This document shows positions 11,407-23,920 of a stretch of DNA of 64,000 nucleotides, in pieces. Location: contig NZ_VXDC01000001.1 in NCBI RefSeq assembly GCF_008711285.1, positions 682,001 to 746,000 on the forward strand, in the 5' to 3' direction. The notes below the pieces were generated by a model, which saw only the letters and a list, made by a program, of their open reading frames with translations, was not told where the DNA came from and did no database searches. The translations under genes and the position numbers were made by a program. Numbering within the stretch: the first letter of the stretch is position 1; each line of letters begins with the position of its first letter. Source of the stretch: Roseibium aquae. Its GTDB lineage: Bacteria > Pseudomonadota > Alphaproteobacteria > Rhizobiales > Stappiaceae.

Positions 11407-12345
11407 ATGACGACCCAAATCGATCGCCAAACGACGATTTCCCAACAGATCACCCTTCAAGGGATCGGGGTCCATTCCGGCAAACCGGCCACACTCACCT
11501 TGCTACCCGCCGAAGCTGGTGTGGGGATTGTATTTCAGCGGACCGATAAAGATGGCTCACCGCTTATCCCCGCATTGTGGAGCCGTGTGACCGCCACGTC
11601 CCTTTGCACCGTGCTTGGAGATCCGGCGAACCACGGGGTGTCTACCGTTGAACATTTGATGGCGGCCCTGGCTGGTATGGGCGTCGATAACGTCATTGCC
11701 GAACTGGATGGGCCGGAAATGCCGATCATGGACGGCAGCAGTGCGGGTTTCGTGCAGGCCATCGCCGATGCAGGGCTGCGGCGCCTGGATCGCGGCCGCC
11801 GCTATCTGAAAATCAAGCGCAAGGTGCGCGTCGACAATGGCGGCGCTTGGTGCGAGCTGGTTCCCAATGACCGGACGAGATTCGATATCACCATCGATTT
11901 CGAGACGCCGGTTATCGGAAAACAGCGGTTTGCGGCCGATCTGACCCCTGCGATGTTTGAAAAAGACTTGGCGCGCGCGCGGACATTCGGTTCGGTCCAG
12001 GACGTCGAAAAGCTTTGGTCGATGGGCTTTGCCCTGGGGTCGTCGCTGGAGAATTCGGTGGCCCTGTCGGAAGGGAAGGTCCTCAATCCGGAGGGCACCC
12101 GCTGGCCGGACGAATTTGCCCGGCACAAGGCCCTGGATGCCGTCGGAGACCTGGCGCTTGCGGGTTTGCCGATCATCGGTACCTACCGGTCCTACAAGGG
12201 CGGGCACCGGATGAACCATGCCATCCTCGAAAAGCTGTTCGAAGACCGGAGTGCTTACGACATCATCGAAGCCCCCGTTTTCCGCAACGCCGGCCAGGCC
12301 GCACCCGGTCTTGCCGCAGCTGCTTTCGGTCCCGAGACCAATTGA
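11407..12345 (+). CDS. lpxC: UDP-3-O-acyl-N-acetylglucosamine deacetylase
   Basis: Zinc amidase that performs the committed step of lipid A synthesis. The 312 residues contain TLQGIGVHSGKPATLTLLPA at the N-terminus, the zinc/active-site motif EHLMAALAGMGVDN, PEMPIMDGSSAGFV, and the second ligand region HKALDAVGDLALAG followed by GGHRMNHAIL. ATG 11407 gives the expected N-terminus (MTTQIDRQTTI). It lies 259 bases after ftsZ, an AT-richer gap with the ftsZ hairpin, so it probably has its own promoter. Confidence 0.96.
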   Translation: MTTQIDRQTTISQQITLQGIGVHSGKPATLTLLPAEAGVGIVFQRTDKDGSPLIPALWSRVTATSLCTVLGDPANHGVSTVEHLMAALAGMGVDNVIAELDGPEMPIMDGSSAGFVQAIADAGLRRLDRGRRYLKIKRKVRVDNGGAWCELVPNDRTRFDITIDFETPVIGKQRFAADLTPAMFEKDLARARTFGSVQDVEKLWSMGFALGSSLENSVALSEGKVLNPEGTRWPDEFARHKALDAVGDLALAGLPIIGTYRSYKGGHRMNHAILEKLFEDRSAYDIIEAPVFRNAGQAAPGLAAAAFGPETN

Positions 12346-12551
12346 TCGTCCGCCGCTTTGCGGCTGGTGTCGGCCGGTTGCCACAAAAACGCTCCAATAT
12401 GCCGTCACAGCCATCAATTTCGGGCGTGACGGGCATGGGTCCTTTCCGGTAAACAACGTCCGACGATGTTCAAATTGGAAATTTGCAGCGAGAAGTCATT
12501 CGGGTGAACCCTTGGATGGCCGCTGGAAGACAGTAAGACTGGGGCGTAACG

Positions 12552-13409
12552 GTGACGGATATGAAGCAGCAACATAGAGGTCTGTCCCTCACCGGACTTG
12601 CGAAAATGGTGTGTCTGCTGCTTCCCCTTGGTTTGGCGGCATGCTCCTCAACCGGGGACCAGGACGATTACGCGCTGAACGACACGCCGCCGGAGGTTCT
12701 CTACAACGAGGGCTTGGCGCTGCGGTCACAGGGCAATCTGAAGGCGGCTGACGACAAATTCCGCGAGCTGGACCGCCTTTATCCCTATTCCGAATATGCC
12801 AAGCGCTCGCTTGTGAACATGGCCTTCATCAACTACCGGCGCGGGAACTACACCGATGCGATCACGTCGGCCCGGCGGTTTTTGACCCTTTATCCGGGCA
12901 ACGAAGATGCGGCCTATGCGCTCTACATCATCGGTCAGAGCTACTACGCGCAGATCCCCGACATCACCCGTGACCAGCGGGTGACCATGGAAGCCGCGCA
13001 AGCCTTTTCCGAATTGATCCAGCGCTATCCGGATTCCGAATATGTGGCCGATTCCCGCACGAAACTGATCGCCGCCGAGGACCAGCTTGCCGGCAAGGAA
13101 ATGCAGATCGGGCGGTACTATCTGAAGAAGCGCAACTACATTGCCGCGATCAATCGGTTCAAGACGGTGGTGCTGGAGTATCAGACGACCCGCCATGTGG
13201 AAGAGGCCCTGTTCCGGCTGACCGAGTCCTACTATTCCTTGGGTGTCGTGAACGAAGCACAGACGGCCGCCGCCGTCCTCGGGCACAATTTCCCGGATAC
13301 CGCCTGGTACAAGAATGCCTACGCCTTGCTGAACGAAGGCGGATATGCACCGTCCGAGGACAGTGGCAGCTGGATCAGCCGCGCATTCGACGGTATCAAC
13401 GTGCTCTGA
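12552..13409 (+). CDS. bamD: Outer membrane assembly lipoprotein BamD
   Basis: Essential lipoprotein of the BAM complex that inserts beta-barrel proteins. The N-terminus has a basic stretch and hydrophobic core ending in a lipobox (LGLAAC, modified Cys about residue 31). A series of TPR-like repeats follows (PPEVLYNEGL, YRRGNYTDAI, YLKKRNYIAAI), about 285 residues in all. Either GTG 12552 or ATG 12561 could start it. The 206-base gap after lpxC contains only a small GC hairpin (GCCGC-TTT-GCGGC). Confidence 0.95.
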   Translation: MTDMKQQHRGLSLTGLAKMVCLLLPLGLAACSSTGDQDDYALNDTPPEVLYNEGLALRSQGNLKAADDKFRELDRLYPYSEYAKRSLVNMAFINYRRGNYTDAITSARRFLTLYPGNEDAAYALYIIGQSYYAQIPDITRDQRVTMEAAQAFSELIQRYPDSEYVADSRTKLIAAEDQLAGKEMQIGRYYLKKRNYIAAINRFKTVVLEYQTTRHVEEALFRLTESYYSLGVVNEAQTAAAVLGHNFPDTAWYKNAYALLNEGGYAPSEDSGSWISRAFDGINVL

Positions 13410-13444
13410 TCCCACCGCCGATCATCCGATCCGGAGCACCTATC

Positions 13445-17376
<3,932 letters not shown>

Positions 17377-17380
17377 CACT

Positions 17381-17400
17381 CCGCCCGGCGGCGGGGTTTT
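17381..17400 (+). terminator. Terminator after ligA
   Basis: A short GC stem (CCGCC/GGCGG, loop CGGC) followed by GGTTTT lies five bases after the ligA stop. It is a plausible intrinsic terminator, though the T-run is only four bases. Confidence 0.5.
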
Positions 17401-17486
17401 CCCGAAGAAAGTTTGGAGCACGCCTCGTTCTTGAGGGGTATGTTGCTATAATGTTCTCCAAACCGAGCAACAGAACTGGCTGAGCC

Positions 17487-19889
17487 ATGACCAACCCGAC
17501 CGGGTTTGATGATCCGCGTGCCCCGTTTGATACTGCCCCGGCGCCTTCCGCTGGGGGGATTGCCGCACGTGCCATGGCCGCGCGCCGGGCGCCGGCTTAC
17601 CTGGATGGCCTGAACCCGGAACAGCGGCTGGCGGTAGAGACAACGGAAGGACCGGTTCTCGTTCTGGCGGGCGCGGGCACGGGCAAGACGCGGGTGCTGA
17701 CCACGCGGATCGCCCATATTCTTGCCAGCAATCTGGCGCGGCCGTCCGAAATCCTCGCGGTGACCTTCACCAACAAGGCGGCACGGGAGATGAAGGAGCG
17801 GATCTCCCGGTTTATCGGCGGCAATGTGGAAGGCATGGCCTGGCTCGGCACGTTTCACTCCATTTGCGTCAAGATCCTGCGCCGTCACGCCGAACTGGTG
17901 GGGCTCAAGTCCAGCTTCACGATCCTTGATACGGATGATCAGATCCGGCTTCTGAAACAGATCATTCAGGCCGAGGGGCTGGACGACAAGCGCTGGACCG
18001 CCAAAGCCTTCGCCGGCATGCTGGATGGATGGAAAAACCGGGCGCTCACCCCGAAGGATGTGCCGGAAGGCGAGGCGCGCGCGTTTGCCAATGGCAAGGG
18101 CCGCAAGCTCTACGAGGAGTACCAGGACCGGCTGTCGATCCTGAACGCGGCGGATTTCGGCGACTTGCTGCTGCATGTCATCACGCTGTTCAAACAGAAC
18201 CCGGACGTTCTGGCCGACTATCAGCGGCGGTTCCGCTACATGCTGGTGGACGAGTATCAGGACACCAACATCGCCCAATACCTGTGGCTGCGGCTCCTTG
18301 CCCAGGGCAACCCGAATGTCTGTTGTGTTGGCGATGACGACCAGTCGATCTATGGCTGGCGCGGGGCCGAGGTCGACAACATTCTGCGCTTCGAGCACGA
18401 CTTCAAGGGCGCGGCCGTGATCCGGCTGGAGCGGAACTACCGCTCCACCAGCCATATTTTGGCGACCGCCTCGCATCTGATCGCCCACAATCAGGGGCGG
18501 CTCGGGAAAACGCTGTTCACGGATTTCCACGAGCCGGATCACGATCTGGTCCAGGTCGCCTCGGTTTGGGATTCGCAGGAAGAAGCGCGCTCCATCGGCG
18601 ATGAAATCGAGGCGCTGCAAACCAATGGCCACAAGCTGAACGACATCGCAATCCTTGTCCGCGCCTCCTTCCAGATGCGCGAATTCGAGGACCGGTTCGT
18701 GACGCTGGGGCTGAACTACCGGGTGATCGGCGGGCCGCGTTTTTATGAGCGCATGGAAATCCGCGACGCGCTGGCCTATTTCCGCTGCGTCGTCCAGCCC
18801 GCGGACGACCTGGCGTTTGAGCGCATCGTGAACACGCCGAAGCGGGGCCTCGGCGAGGCGACCTTGAAACTGGTTCACGGCCTCGCGCGTGCCGAACGCA
18901 TTCCCCTGATGCAGGCGGCCGATCAGCTGTGCCAGACCGAGGACCTCAAGCCGAAAGCGCGGAACACGCTGAACCAGGTCTTGGCCGACTTTACCCGCTG
19001 GCGCAGCCAACTGGCGGGCGTCAAGCATACCGAACTGGCCGAAATCATTCTGGATGAGAGCGGCTACACCGAGATGTGGCGCAAGGACCGCTCCGCCGAA
19101 GCGCCGGGCCGGCTCGACAACCTGAAAGAACTCATCCGGTCCATGGAAGAATTCGAGTCCATGGCCGGGTTCCTGGAGCACATTTCGCTTGTGATGGACC
19201 GGGATACGGCGGAAGCCAATGATGCCGTGTCCATCATGACGCTTCACTCCGCCAAGGGGCTGGAATTCGACACGGTGTTTCTGCCGGGCTGGGAGGAGGG
19301 GCTGTTTCCGCACCAGCGCTCCCTGGATGAAAGCGGCCGGGCGGGGCTGGAGGAAGAGCGGCGGCTGGCCTATGTGGGCATCACCCGCGCCAAGAAGCGG
19401 GCGAAACTTTACTTTGCCTCCAACCGCCGGATCCATGGCCTGTGGCAATCCACCGTTCCGTCCCGCTTTCTGGACGAGCTACCGGCGGAGCATGTCGAGA
19501 TCGCCGAAGCCGCGTCCAGTTATGGCGGCTATGGCGGCGGCGGATATGGCGCGTCGCGGTTCGACCGTGCGGATCCGTTCGAGCGGGGAAGTTACTCCAC
19601 GCCTGGCTGGCAGCGGGCTCAGAAGGCCAAGGCGGCCAGTTCGGAACTGTTCGAGCGCTACGATACAAGATCGTCCCGCACCCGCCGGGAAGGCCCGCGC
19701 ACCATCGAAGGCGAGCTGGTGGCCAAGTCTGTCAGCGAAACGCCGTCCGAGTTCTCCATCGGCGAACGCGTGTTCCACATCAAGTTCGGTTATGGCGCGA
19801 TCACGGCGATCGAGGGCAACAAGCTGACGATCGACTTCGAGAAGGCCGGCCGGAAGAAGGTGATTGACAGCTTCGTGGAGCGGCACTGA
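17487..19889 (+). CDS. uvrD: UvrD/PcrA-type DNA helicase
   Basis: Superfamily 1A 3'-5' helicase used in nucleotide-excision and mismatch repair. The 800 residues include the Q motif region (LNPEQRLAVE), Walker A AGAGTGKTRVL near residue 69, Walker B VDEYQDTN, motif III GDDDQSIYGWRGA, motif V TLHSAKGLEFDTVF and motif VI YVGITRAKKR. The glycine-rich stretch near residues 676-690 precedes a Tudor-like C-terminal domain (VFHIKFGYGAITAIEGNKL) that binds RNA polymerase in PcrA. UvrD and PcrA cannot be separated by eye. Confidence 0.94.
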   Translation: MTNPTGFDDPRAPFDTAPAPSAGGIAARAMAARRAPAYLDGLNPEQRLAVETTEGPVLVLAGAGTGKTRVLTTRIAHILASNLARPSEILAVTFTNKAAREMKERISRFIGGNVEGMAWLGTFHSICVKILRRHAELVGLKSSFTILDTDDQIRLLKQIIQAEGLDDKRWTAKAFAGMLDGWKNRALTPKDVPEGEARAFANGKGRKLYEEYQDRLSILNAADFGDLLLHVITLFKQNPDVLADYQRRFRYMLVDEYQDTNIAQYLWLRLLAQGNPNVCCVGDDDQSIYGWRGAEVDNILRFEHDFKGAAVIRLERNYRSTSHILATASHLIAHNQGRLGKTLFTDFHEPDHDLVQVASVWDSQEEARSIGDEIEALQTNGHKLNDIAILVRASFQMREFEDRFVTLGLNYRVIGGPRFYERMEIRDALAYFRCVVQPADDLAFERIVNTPKRGLGEATLKLVHGLARAERIPLMQAADQLCQTEDLKPKARNTLNQVLADFTRWRSQLAGVKHTELAEIILDESGYTEMWRKDRSAEAPGRLDNLKELIRSMEEFESMAGFLEHISLVMDRDTAEANDAVSIMTLHSAKGLEFDTVFLPGWEEGLFPHQRSLDESGRAGLEEERRLAYVGITRAKKRAKLYFASNRRIHGLWQSTVPSRFLDELPAEHVEIAEAASSYGGYGGGGYGASRFDRADPFERGSYSTPGWQRAQKAKAASSELFERYDTRSSRTRREGPRTIEGELVAKSVSETPSEFSIGERVFHIKFGYGAITAIEGNKLTIDFEKAGRKKVIDSFVERH

Positions 19890-19895
19890 GGCCGG

Positions 19896-20483
19896 TCAGA
19901 GCTCGATGCCTTTCGTGTCCGGGGCTTGTTCCAAGTAAACGCGCTCTTGAAGAAACGGGTGGATGTCAACGGCCTGCTTCAGAACCTTTTGGGCCAGCCG
20001 GGCGCGCCCCTGTGCGATCAGAACGCGGAATTTGCCGGACATGGCTCCGAAATGGCGCGGTTCGATATCCAAAACGCGATCTATGGCCTGTAGCGCTCCG
20101 TCCATATCCCCCTTCAGATACAGCAGGAACGCGCGCTGGTTCCAGGCTTCGGCATAACCGGGCGCAATCTTCACGACGGCTTCGAGATCCGCCAGGGCCC
20201 CTTCATAGTCGCCAAAGCGCCGTTTGGTCATGGCGCCGCGGACGGAAGCCTCCAGGTCCGGTGCCGGGGCAGCGCCAATCCACCCTTCCCAGATCTGCGC
20301 TTCGATCTGCCGGGCTTCCATTTCGGTTTTGGAGGCTTTGAGGGCCGCGAACAGGGCGTCCTTGCCGTCCGGCTTTGACAGTGCGGGATCAAGGGTCCAG
20401 CACAGGGCGGCGGCCCAGACGACAAGTCCTGCCAGAACAGCGCGCTTTCGCCAAAACGCGGCCACTACCGAGACATTCAACAT
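19896..20483 (-). CDS. TPR-repeat membrane-anchored protein
   Basis: 195-residue product on the minus strand, convergent with uvrD with a six-base gap. An N-terminal hydrophobic segment (AVLAGLVVWAAALCWTL) could be a signal anchor or signal peptide. The rest is helical with TPR-like units (RRFGDYEGALADLEAVVKI, LYLKGDMDGALQAIDRVLDI). The start at 20483 (MLNVSVVAAFWRKR) is chosen because it places basic residues just before the membrane segment; the frame continues upstream but crosses the prmA promoter region. The partner and process are unknown. Confidence 0.75.
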   Translation of the reverse strand: MLNVSVVAAFWRKRAVLAGLVVWAAALCWTLDPALSKPDGKDALFAALKASKTEMEARQIEAQIWEGWIGAAPAPDLEASVRGAMTKRRFGDYEGALADLEAVVKIAPGYAEAWNQRAFLLYLKGDMDGALQAIDRVLDIEPRHFGAMSGKFRVLIAQGRARLAQKVLKQAVDIHPFLQERVYLEQAPDTKGIEL

Positions 20484-20607
20484 GCTTTGTCCTTCCGCTC
20501 TGCCGAGAATATGTGCGCGAATGCCGTTCTGACGAGCCTCGATGGGGCGCATTTGCGCTGGCTCTGGGCCAACAGGCCCGCTATACCGCACGGCACCGCT
20601 CGTCCAT

Positions 20608-21603
20608 ATGAAACCCTGGCAGTCCGTCATGCAAACCGTCCGTGTGCGAATCACCGCTGAAGAACTCGAAGCCAAACGGATCTGGGAGATCCTTGGCCGC
20701 ACTTTCGAGGACGATGGGAATCCGGTGACGATCTATGAATCCTCGCCCGATGGGCGGTTCTGGTCGGCCGAGATCCTGCTGTTTGGCATGGAGGCAGAGG
20801 AGGCTGCCGCCACCGTGCGCGACCGTGTGGGCTCAGATGCCTTCGCCGCGCCACTCGAGGCGGAGGTGCTGCCGGATCTCAATTGGGTGGAGAAAAGCCT
20901 GGAAGGGCTCAAGCCCGTGCGAGCGGGCCGTTTCATGGTGCATGGCGCCCATGACCGCGACAAGGTGACCGGCGGGGCCATCGGTCTTGAAATAGAGGCG
21001 GCCCTTGCCTTCGGCACGGGACATCACGGCACGACCGCCGGCTGTCTAATGGAAATCGACAGGCTCTTGAACCTGCGGGAGTTTGAGCGAATTCTCGATC
21101 TCGGCACTGGCACCGGGGTGCTTGGCATTGCCGCGGCAAGGCTGGCGCGCCAGCCCGTCCTGGCAACGGACATCGATCCGGTTGCAACCCGGACGGCAGC
21201 TGAAAATGCCCGGTTGAACGGCGTAGGTCCGCTTGTGACCACATTCACCGCCGATGGCACCCATGACCGGCGATTTTCGGCCTACGGTCCGTTCGATCTG
21301 GTGATGGCCAATATATTGGCGCGTCCGCTCATGCGGATGGCGAAGTCAATTTCCGGCCAGATGGCGCGATCAGCGGTGCTCGTCTTGTCCGGTTTGCGGA
21401 TCGAGGACGGACCCCGCATTCTGTTTGCCTATGGCACTCAAGGGTTTCATCTGGCCCGCAAACGGCAGATAGACGGCTGGTTGACGTTGACCTTGGTGCG
21501 TGGCGGGGCGAAAGCCTGTCGCTCGGCGTCACGGTCGCCGACAAACAAAAAGCGCGGCCATAGGACCGCGCTCTTTGTTTTGATTGGCTGGCTAAGATCT
21601 TAA
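20608..21603 (+). CDS. prmA: Ribosomal protein L11 methyltransferase PrmA, C-terminally extended
   Basis: SAM-dependent methyltransferase of the PrmA family, which methylates ribosomal protein L11. An N-terminal substrate-recognition domain is followed by GLEIEAALAFGTGHHGTTAGC, the SAM motif ILDLGTGTGVLGIAAARLA, and the catalytic-loop motif DLVMANILARPLM. Homologues end near the segment GWLTLTLVRG (about residue 301). Here the frame continues about 30 residues through a terminator hairpin. Starts at 20608 or 20629 are both possible; neither has a strong ribosome site. Confidence 0.92.
   Translation: MKPWQSVMQTVRVRITAEELEAKRIWEILGRTFEDDGNPVTIYESSPDGRFWSAEILLFGMEAEEAAATVRDRVGSDAFAAPLEAEVLPDLNWVEKSLEGLKPVRAGRFMVHGAHDRDKVTGGAIGLEIEAALAFGTGHHGTTAGCLMEIDRLLNLREFERILDLGTGTGVLGIAAARLARQPVLATDIDPVATRTAAENARLNGVGPLVTTFTADGTHDRRFSAYGPFDLVMANILARPLMRMAKSISGQMARSAVLVLSGLRIEDGPRILFAYGTQGFHLARKRQIDGWLTLTLVRGGAKACRSASRSPTNKKRGHRTALFVLIGWLRS
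21543..21580. terminator. Bidirectional terminator inside the end of prmA
   Basis: AAACAAAAAGCGCGG and its near-complement (CCGCGCTCTTTGTTT) form a long stem with A-tract and T-tract ends. It can therefore work for both convergent genes: prmA (plus) and the small minus-strand gene ending at 21600. The plus-strand copy lies inside the open frame of prmA. Confidence 0.8.
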
Positions 21604-21803
21604 AAGACCATCGAGCTGGATCCTTCGCGCTCCAATTCCTTGCGGTCGTAGCCGTGCGCGGCGAGGGTCGCGTCGTCGAGCGAGAGCAGGTAGCCGTTGA
21701 CGTAGCGGCGGGCCTGCGCGGATCTGGCTTCAATCATGCGGTCAAGTGTGCGGCGGACAAAACTGCCGCTCGCGCGTGTGGTGGTCGAAGTGCTGGTTAC
21801 CAT
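21600..21803 (-). CDS. Small DUF1127-like protein
   Basis: 67-residue basic-then-acidic protein. The core (RRTLDRMIEARSAQARRYV, then YLLSLDDATLAAHGYDR) has the helix and the L-x-D-x-x-L-x-x-x-G-x-x-R layout of DUF1127 proteins. Those small proteins are common in alphaproteobacteria and often bind RNA or respond to stress or phosphate. ATG 21803 is favoured because GGAGA lies about eight bases upstream; an ATG at 21827 adds eight residues. The AT-rich gap 21804-22048 before the divergent peptidase gene must hold its promoter. Confidence 0.75.
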   Translation of the reverse strand: MVTSTSTTTRASGSFVRRTLDRMIEARSAQARRYVNGYLLSLDDATLAAHGYDRKELEREGSSSMVF

Positions 21804-22048
21804 GGTTCTGGGTCTCCGTGCGAACATGAGGTTACGGGCGTTTCCAAAAACGTCCTCGTTTGTTGTTCTTTATATGCAGGGGCTTAAGCCGAAGGACTAG
21901 GTCCGAAGGCGCATGCCTGCCTTGCGTATCTCGCAATGCAACACTCTATGCTGCGTTGCAATATAGACTCCAATCCGCGCGAGATCAACAAAAATTGGGT
22001 TAAATCAGCCTGCTTGTTTTGAAGTCGAAGGCGGCATAGTTTGCCCGA

Positions 22049-23863
22049 ATGTTTCAAAGCTTCGATGATATTTCCAATCCCGCCTGTGGTGCGCCGCATG
22101 CCGCGCTGCTCAGATCCGAACTCCAGCGCCGGGGGCTTGACGGTTTTTTGATCCCCCGCGCCGACGCGCATCAGGGGGAATATGTGCCGCCGTGTGACTG
22201 CCGTCTCCAGTGGCTGACGGGCTTCACCGGATCGGCGGGCATGGCGGCTGTTCTCGCGGATGAGGCCGCGGTTTTCGTGGACGGCCGCTATACGATCCAG
22301 GTGCGCGATCAGGTGGACATGGCGATCTTTCCTGCCCAGCATCTGATCGAGGAACCTGTGTCCAAGTGGCTTGCCGCTCGCCTGATCCCTGGCCAGAAGC
22401 TTGGCATCGACGCGATGCTGCACACCGTCAATGACGTGAAGAAGCTGCGAGCTGTTTGCGAGGCGGCCGGTGCCGAGTTGGTGCTTCTGGAGGACAACCC
22501 GATCGATGCCGTCTGGGCGGACCGGCCGGACGCGCCGCTGGGGGCGGTTCGCCTTCACGGTGTGGAAAAAGCCGGACGCAGCGCTGAGGACAAGCTTGCC
22601 GAAATCCAGAAGAGCATTGCGGATAAGAAAGCCGATCTTGCAGTTCTAACCCAGCCGGATTCCATCGCATGGCTGCTGAACATTCGCGGGAGCGATGTCA
22701 GCCACACACCTCTGCCATTGTCTTTCGCGACCGTCCCTGCCGAGGGCAAACCGACCTTGTTCATCGACGGCCGCAAGCTTTCCAATTCGGTTCGGGATGC
22801 CCTGTCCGCCATCACCGATATCGCCGAGCCGATGGGTCTGATGCCCCATCTGGCAAGCCTGGGCTCGGATGGCAAACGGGTCATGATCGATCCGGCGCTT
22901 GCGGGGGAGGCGATCGCCGGCACGGTGGCTGCGGCCGGTGGCGTGCTTGTGGAGGCGCAAGATCCGGTTCTGCTGCCGAAGGCGGTCAAGAATCCGGTCG
23001 AGATCGAAGGGGCCCGGGCGGCGCATGTCCGCGATGGTGTGGCCGTTGTGCGCTTTCTCGCGTGGTTCGATCAGGTTGCACCGGCCGGAAACCTGGACGA
23101 GATCGGAGCCGCCGAAAAACTGGAGCAGTTCCGGCGCGAAACCGGTCTGCTCAAGGAGATTTCCTTCGACACCATTGCGGGCGCGGGCCCGAATGGCGCG
23201 ATTTGCCACTACCGCGTCAGCCGCACCAGCAACCGGACAATCCCGGCCGGAAAGCCGTTCCTGATCGATTCGGGCGCGCAGTATGAGGACGGCACAACGG
23301 ATATCACCCGAACGCTTGCCGTCGGACCGATGTCGGACGAAATGAAACGGCACTATACCCTGGTTCTGAAGGGCCATATCGCGATCTCGACCGCCCGCTT
23401 TCCGGAAGGCACGACCGGCGCTCAATTGGATACGCTGGCCCGCATTGATCTGTGGAAGGCCGGTCTCGACTTCGACCATGGCACCGGCCACGGGATCGGA
23501 TCCTATCTGTCCGTCCATGAAGGGCCGCAGCGGATCGCCAAAACCGGCTCCACGCCATTGAAGCCGGGAATGATCCTGTCCAATGAGCCTGGCTACTATC
23601 CGGCCGGCGAATATGGCATTCGCCTTGAAAACCTCGAACTTGTCGCAGAGCCGAGGGATATTCCCGGCGGCGAGCGGCCGATGATGGGGTTTGAAACGAT
23701 CACCCTGGCGCCTTTCGACCGGCGTTTGATCGATGTGCGGCTTTTGTCCAATGCCGAACGGACATGGCTCGACGGATACCATATCCGGGTCAGGCAAACC
23801 CTTCTGCCGCATCTGGATGATGCCGTTTGCAAATGGCTGGAGGAGGCCACCGAGCCGCTTTAG
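22049..23863 (+). CDS. pepP: M24B Xaa-Pro aminopeptidase (aminopeptidase P family)
   Basis: Cytoplasmic dinuclear metallopeptidase that removes N-terminal residues before proline. The 604-residue product has two N-terminal creatinase-like domains and a pita-bread catalytic domain. The metal ligands are visible as DSGAQYEDGTTDITRT (two Asp), GTGHGIGSYLSVHEGP (His), NEPGYY (Glu) and FETITLAP (Glu). The length matches the large eukaryote-like AMPP form found in alphaproteobacteria. It is convergent with the ClC gene with a 57-base gap. Confidence 0.93.
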   Translation: MFQSFDDISNPACGAPHAALLRSELQRRGLDGFLIPRADAHQGEYVPPCDCRLQWLTGFTGSAGMAAVLADEAAVFVDGRYTIQVRDQVDMAIFPAQHLIEEPVSKWLAARLIPGQKLGIDAMLHTVNDVKKLRAVCEAAGAELVLLEDNPIDAVWADRPDAPLGAVRLHGVEKAGRSAEDKLAEIQKSIADKKADLAVLTQPDSIAWLLNIRGSDVSHTPLPLSFATVPAEGKPTLFIDGRKLSNSVRDALSAITDIAEPMGLMPHLASLGSDGKRVMIDPALAGEAIAGTVAAAGGVLVEAQDPVLLPKAVKNPVEIEGARAAHVRDGVAVVRFLAWFDQVAPAGNLDEIGAAEKLEQFRRETGLLKEISFDTIAGAGPNGAICHYRVSRTSNRTIPAGKPFLIDSGAQYEDGTTDITRTLAVGPMSDEMKRHYTLVLKGHIAISTARFPEGTTGAQLDTLARIDLWKAGLDFDHGTGHGIGSYLSVHEGPQRIAKTGSTPLKPGMILSNEPGYYPAGEYGIRLENLELVAEPRDIPGGERPMMGFETITLAPFDRRLIDVRLLSNAERTWLDGYHIRVRQTLLPHLDDAVCKWLEEATEPL

Positions 23864-23920
23864 GTCGCCGGGATCGTGAGGCCGCTCGATCTGGCCGGGC
23901 GCGTTGGCTGGCGGGGCTGA

